Of a stretch of 64,000 nucleotides of DNA, positions 59,300-64,000 are shown piece by piece. This DNA is from Molanna angustata. Taxonomy: Eukaryota > Arthropoda > Insecta > Trichoptera > Molannidae. Every line of letters begins with the position of its first letter. Within the stretch, counting starts at the first letter, position 1. Location: contig OY754972.1 of the NCBI GenBank assembly GCA_963576475.1, forward strand, positions 13,442,811 through 13,506,810, given 5' to 3'. Under the pieces are notes generated by a model. That model was not told the origin of the DNA and made no database searches. It was given only the letters and a program-made list of their open reading frames with translations. The translations under genes and the position numbers were made by a program.

Positions 59300-59690
59300 T
59301 AATAGGACGATGTATGAGAGGGTCAGAAATGAGGACATAAGGAAAGAATGTAAGATAAAGAAAGATGTCATTAATAGAATTAAAGTGAACACATTGAGAT
59401 GGTTTAGCCACATGGGCAGAATGAATGAGGAACGCCTGACAAAGAAAATATACATTGCGGACAGGAATCGAATGAGGTCGGGGTCGCCCAAGTAAGGGAT
59501 GGCATATCCATGGGAACGCTATTTTGAAAGGCGGAGATGTCAGAAGCATGAACAACAAATGAATATGTATAGGACAATGTATGAATGTCGATGAGGCGAT
59601 GTGTGTCAAGATAGAAATAAGTAGCGTTTGGTTCTCTCTGCCTACCCCGCGAGGGACATGGCGTGATGGTATGTATGTAATGCTTGCTTT
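59300..59690 (+). pseudogene. LINE family L, C-terminal end
   Basis: RTMYERVRNEDIRKECKIKK, DVINRIKVNTLRWFSHMGRM, ERLTKKIYIADRN, then a frame break in the SPK/GRPRKGW region. It continues out of frame to SAYP (GCCTACCCCGCGAGGGACAT) and GGCGTGATGGTATGTATG. Close to the 27217-27831 copy. Confidence 0.75.
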
Positions 59691-59712
59691 CAAATGAAAT
59701 TTTTAGGAACCA

Positions 59713-60100
59713 CTAAAGAATTATGAGAGACCCCTTCAAAGGGGATAGAGTTAGATGTGTTACAAAGGAGGATCGAATTAGAAATGAATACGTCCGAGGT
59801 AGTTTTGGAGTCGCCTCTATTCCGGAGAAACTAAAGGCCAGACACCGATGGTACGGACACATTACCAGACGAAATGAGGATCATATAGTTAAACTCACAC
59901 AGGATATCGCACTCAGTCCAGAAATAGAGGCCGTACATAGGCCACCTGGTGGACAAATATTAAGGAGTTGAGGGAGGAGCAACTAACCAGAGAAATGACG
60001 CAAGATGGAAAGGTCTCCGAAGGGCAAGAAAGGAAAGGTCATACCAGAAGGGCCGCTCCAGATGAACTGGGAAGAGGCAAGGAAGAAGAAATCTATATTT
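59713..60100 (+). pseudogene. LINE C-terminal end, second family
   Basis: The open frame 59723-59971 reads KEDRIRNEYVRGSFGVASIP, EKLKARHRWYGHITRRNEDH. A frame change follows, then TWWTNIKEL and an RRAAPDELGRGKEEE-like end with GAAGAAGAA. This RxRNEYIRGS..RWYGH..R wording marks another common insect LINE family. Confidence 0.65.
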
Positions 60101-60234
60101 TCAAAACATTTCTGTATGTTTCATTTAATTAACAAATTATTTTACTTTCAAATTTATGAAGACAAATTTAAGAAAATAAAATTAAATAATTGCCAACAAT
60201 CAATTACTTTATTCACATAAAAATATCATCATCA

Positions 60235-60405
60235 TTATTCTTAGCGTCACAACTCTTGATGGGTCCTATCTGTGTCCAAGAATCTACTCCATACTGTTCT
60301 ATCGTCGGCTGCCACCTTCGAGTTCTGCTGCCCCATGGCTCATGACTATGCTGATGTCCTGGTAAAGATCATAAAGCTCGGTGATATATATCTTTTACGC
60401 CATGT
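60235..60405 (-). pseudogene. RTE-like LINE 3' end
   Basis: The plus strand starts CATCATCATTATT (the tail complement), then GTCACAACTCTTGATGGGTC and GGCTGCCACCTTCGAGTTCT, the complement of the end type at 56936-57140. Confidence 0.55.
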
Positions 60406-60774
60406 TTGACAGTCGTTAATAGGTACATAGGTATATTCTGCATAAGATTTTTCTTTCAAAGGCATCCACTCTGTTTTCATCGTGTTTTGTTAATATCCAG
60501 GTAGGTATCCGATAAAAATATATTACTATCAAATTCAACAAAACTTATTAACGTGGTAAGTTTTCTCCATATCTCTAACAATGTATATCTTTGTCAAAAA
60601 CTTAATTGAAAAAACTTGAATCAAACTATAAAAACTATATAACCATATTGAATTGAACACATTTTCCTATTCTGACATATACGCATTGTCGTCTCGATAC
60701 TCGACATACATACATCACCTAATAATAATAATAATTAAAGACTTTTATAGTATTAAAAATATAAAATATATAAA
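60406..60774. other. No gene recognised
   Basis: AT-rich, with a short ATAATAATAATAATT run near 60721. Confidence 0.45.
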
Positions 60775-61350
60775 GGGAAAGAACACGGGAATCTCTTCGG
60801 TGACGGATCTTTAACCAGTTCAGTCGTTGCCTGCTCTCGGACATGTGGTCGAACTTCCTGAGTCCAAACACGTATCGAATGCAGACATTTTGTAACCGTT
60901 CGAGTTTGTTAAGTTGATCTTCAGTTGAATCTCAGCGTAGGCAACGTCAGCGTAGTCAAGTAATGGTAGCATGTGTTGTTGAGTTACGCGACATCCTACG
61001 TAGGCGATTCAAAGCGAATGCGAAGCGATCCGAACGGATACATGCGAATTCAAAGCGATGCGGTGCGACGCTGCGGCTCTGTCCTACGGACACGCGAATC
61101 GTGCTTCTGACATTATACTTTACAAAAAAAAACTATGGCACCGCTTCCAATTCGCGCGAAAATATCAAACCAATTGATCGCGTTCGCTTCGCATCGTGCC
61201 ATGTCACACCGTACCCTACTCGTGGTCGGTAACGCAGGACACTTCAATAGTTACCGACTGTTTGTTATTTTCGCACCGCTTCGCGTTCGCCTTGAATCGC
61301 CTACGTAGGACGTCGCGTTAGAATGATTTTAGTCTTAACTGGTAAATAAT
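60775..61350 (-). pseudogene. LINE fragment interrupted by a MITE
   Basis: The minus strand, left of the MITE, reads EDQLNKLERLQNVCIRYVFG then LRKFDHMSESRQRLNWLKIR, the region after the reverse transcriptase of jockey/CR1-like LINEs, with one frame change upstream (LPLLDYADVAY). Right of the MITE a few codons (KTKIILT) appear to continue the same LINE. The MITE at 60987-61317 sits between them. Confidence 0.65.
60987..61317. mobile_element. CG-rich MITE M3 with TTA duplications
   Basis: The left end CGCGACATCCTACGTAGGCG, continuing ATTCAAAGCGAATGCGAAGC, matches the complement of the right end with few changes. TTA flanks both sides (60984-60986, 61318-61320), as for PIF/Harbinger-type TWA targets. 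It interrupts a LINE, confirming insertion. CG content is far above the background. The 89-codon frame inside has no motif. Confidence 0.8.
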
Positions 61351-62397
61351 TTTTAAGTCGGCCTCATACGTTCTCATTTGTTATTCAACAAACATACGAC
61401 AAAGTTTAAGTATTAAATTTAGACTAAAATTATTATATTTATTTGTTTATAAATTTTTGGAAGACTAACAGCATATATATTACATCTAATATAATAATTT
61501 AACAGCCAATTAGAAGTCTCCGCTGATTGGCTATACTGTCAGTTGCAAGTTGAAAAATATAACATAATAATATAATATGTTTCTGTAACAGATAAAGTTT
61601 CATCGTGAAACGGAGGTAAACATAAACAAGAAAAATAAATTATCACCGAAGAGAACATACATGATTTTATATTTTAGTGGTTACAGTTGGCAAAATAAAT
61701 TATAGTATTAAAAAAATTGCACTTAGAATACATCTCGCTACTGTAATGCTAATCTGAAATACATCAAATTCTGGTGAATTAAATATAAAATGTCCATAAC
61801 CAAACTATAGTACCGCTTTAATGTCTGCAGTTAAAATAAGAGTCTGCGAATGCTTGCTAAATTAACTGAAAAGGCGAATATCCTTATTTAAGCATAAAAA
61901 ATTATACAATCTAAATACACATAACACACAATAGATGATCGAGTAAACATTTAAGTAATATCGTTTAGATTTAGACTACATGTTGAGTTTGCAAACATAA
62001 TTTATCGGTCAAATGTCAAGTCAAATGTCAACCACGGTGTTGCCAGGATTTAAAGTACTAATTATTATTGGAGAGTTGCACGAAAAAATATTAATATTTA
62101 TTACATGCTTATTTACAAGGAGTTTAAAATATCAATCTTTCTTAAATTAAACAATTTATTATTTTGTAAATTAATATTTTATAAGAATAACGTTTTTGTG
62201 CGGAGGCGACAAACACAGCAGCGAAAAATAAAGCTTGCTCCGTGTCATGGTTTGTGAAACGCAAATTAAGAAACTAAAAGAGAAGCTTCGTTTGACTTCT
62301 ACAATAGGGTTTGCAACCTTTTTAACCACTTTGCGGATTATAGGCGTTTGATTTAGATGAAACTCAGCAATCTTCGTATTGCCTGTATAATTAAAAA
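61351..62397. other. No gene recognised
   Basis: AT-rich. The left boundary of the Helitron that ends at 62735 may lie in the last part of this stretch. Confidence 0.4.
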
Positions 62398-62735
62398 TGG
62401 TCCCTCAGTGTCTCCCGTCCCTTCGGAGCCTCCCGTCTTTCAATGCCTCCTGTCCCTAAGTGCCACACGTCTCTTCAGTGTCTCCCGTCTCTTCAGGTCC
62501 TTTTGTACCTCCCGTTCCATCAATGCCTCATACCCCTCTTCATTTCCTCCCTTGAGACATTTTAGTAACTTCAGACCCCTCAGTACCTTCAGATCGTTCA
62601 GTACCTTCAGACCGTTCAGTACCTTCAGACCCCTCAGTACCATCGACCGCCGGAGGCGGTCATTTACCGCGCAGCGGTAAAAGCCGGCTGCAAGCCCTAG
62701 CTTAGAAGCTGAGCGAAGCGAAGCTTCTCAGCTAG
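62398..62735 (+). mobile_element. Third Helitron 3' part: minisatellite plus hairpin end
   Basis: A C-rich minisatellite (62398-62642, CTCCCGTCCCTTC and CTTCAGACC-type words) resembles the arrays in the other Helitrons. It is followed by three hairpins: GACCGCC/GGCGGTC (about 62644-62660), TACCGC/GCGGTA (about 62666-62680) and GAAGCT..AGCTTC (about 62705-62727). It ends GCTAG then T (CTAG at 62732-62735). The 3' hairpin plus CTAG is the Helitron terminus. The 5' end was not identified. The 107-codon frame is repeat translation. Confidence 0.65.
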
Positions 62736-62739
62736 TATT

Positions 62740-63165
62740 TAAATATTTTGTTTGGTACGTTTACACGAATTTTTATGTATTCTTACACTATACACATAGT
62801 ATCGCCATCGTTGGAACTCATTTGGTACATGCAATTAATAAATGAAAAATATAACAGGTGTAAGTTAATGTACATATGTACTATAATATTAACATAGGAC
62901 GAAAAACATATACCTATAGTCTGTTTCTGAAGAGAATGACCAGTTTTAAGACTTTCTTTGTGAAGGTACTGTCTAAGTAAACGGTTAACTACTCACATGC
63001 GTCAGTCATTTGACCTTAACATCTATTTGAAATGTTGATGATTTGATAAAAATGGTTGTAAGGTGAGCATAAGACTGTCTAATGGGCAAAAAAAGCGCAA
63101 ACATCTAGTCATTCTTTCCAGAAACGGACTATAGTTACTACGCCATATACCATACATATTGAAAT
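62740..63165. other. No gene recognised
   Basis: AT-rich; no repeat recognised. Confidence 0.4.
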
Positions 63166-63245
63166 GTAATCTTGGAGAAGAATTATGTAACAGAAATAAG
63201 AATATTAGGAAAGAGTGTAAGACAAAAAAATGTATGATCAATGTG
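63166..63245 (+). pseudogene. LINE family L scrap
   Basis: GGAGAAGAATTATGTAACAG then AATATTAGGAAAGAGTGTAA corresponds to RRICNR..NIRKECK of the L family. Confidence 0.45.
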
Positions 63246-64000
63246 TAAATAATAATAAGGATATTTTTTTATAAAAACGACTGGGAAACAACATATCCAT
63301 TAATAAATAATTATCAACAGGAACAAATATATATATACATAATTGTAAACCGATTATTTCCCGCTTTGTAAGCAAATACAATAAGGCCGAAAAATACCTA
63401 GGTACTAGTTAGTAAATATCAATGACATCAAAATTAATAAGCAAGGAAACGAGGAGTTCTACAATATCAGTGCCGACAACATTAACATAACAATAACTTA
63501 AGGAATTTTAAACGTCACTCATTTGAAAACAAGATGGCGGAACGGATGATCCAACGAATTTAGGGTTATATTTTTAACTAAATTGATTCGACAGTCTTCA
63601 CGGTACAAGGATACATGTATTATTCGATAAAATCTTATTTATTTAATACGAACAAGCACAACACGAAAACATTATTATTATATAAACTTTTTTGATACTA
63701 CAATACTCAGTAGCAACTAACATCAAAAATAACAACGAACAAGATTGTGCCAAGATAAGGCGGCATTAATTTGTATTATACAAATATGTCCTTTAAAATA
63801 CTCTCGAGACAATGATAATATAATTACTTTATCAAATCAAACAATCCAAGAACACAGCGCTTGATATATAAACATAGGAAGGAACATGACTATTAAGTAC
63901 CTGTTTAAATTGCAAATTATACAACTTGGTAGCAATCTCTTAGCGAGATACACCCATGAGATGAAACTAAAGAAGTAGGTATACATATTATCAAATATTG
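63246..64000. other. No gene recognised
   Basis: AT-rich to the window end. Confidence 0.45.

Overview
This window looks like eukaryotic intergenic DNA from an insect, most likely a moth or butterfly (Lepidoptera). It is strongly AT-rich and has no operons or ribosome binding sites. It is rich in tRNA-derived SINEs, 5'-truncated non-LTR retrotransposons, palindromic MITEs and Helitrons, and the word GTAGGTACCTAC recurs, as is common in lepidopteran genomes. I found no host protein-coding gene, rRNA gene, convincing functional tRNA gene or CRISPR array. The only long open frames of real coding origin belong to transposable elements.

Layout. 1-9 kb: diffuse AT-rich DNA with a LINE tail (2.51-2.82 kb), a near-complete SINE (2.22 kb), a three-copy CRE/'CGCCATTTT' repeat (4.06-6.87 kb), a 0.6-kb MITE (5.12-5.72 kb) and one copy of an unclassified repeat X (7.43-8.01 kb). 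9-17 kb: the first of three copies of a GGGGGGCAAGTC MITE, LINE tails, a second SINE family, and a 3.3-kb non-autonomous Helitron on the minus strand (13323-16627) interrupted by a near-perfect 254-bp-arm foldback element with a 12-bp target duplication. 17-28 kb: LINE and SINE debris, a second Helitron-type 3' end (21.5 kb), MITE copy 2, a half copy of the foldback family, and RTE-like LINE tails. 28-36 kb: a fully palindromic MITE (28968-29354), a second X repeat, MITE copy 3, and a LINE fragment whose 5' part is inverted (35.7-36.6 kb).

36.7-39.6 kb: the best preserved element, a 2.84-kb pogo/Tigger-type DNA transposon with 26-bp terminal inverted repeats, a TA target duplication, a 5'UTR intron and a 585-codon transposase frame. 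That frame is broken by what looks like a single missing base at the second catalytic aspartate. 39.6-47 kb: mostly featureless, with small hairpins and an inverted partner (43.5-44.1 kb) of a repeat at 12.5-13.0 kb. 47.0-49.6 kb: a second full-length copy of the Helitron, in opposite orientation, nested in an X repeat. 50-54 kb: a tRNA-headed SINE, the second palindromic MITE, and a 1.28-kb nearly pure (CA)n tract. 54-64 kb: a rearranged LINE, a Daphne/CR1-like LINE with a 447-codon open reverse-transcriptase frame that landed inside a SINE, more LINE tails, a degraded N-terminal piece of an autonomous Helitron protein (58.6-59.2 kb), a CG-rich MITE with TTA duplications inside LINE debris, and a third Helitron end with three hairpins.

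The elements interact by nesting and sharing parts. Helitrons carry satellite-like arrays and a captured LINE tail, a foldback element sits in a Helitron, the Helitron sits in repeat X, and a LINE sits in a SINE. I see no convincing new gene system. The most informative structures are the paired Helitrons with their internal arrays, the foldback insertion with its empty-site partner, and the recently broken Tigger transposase.
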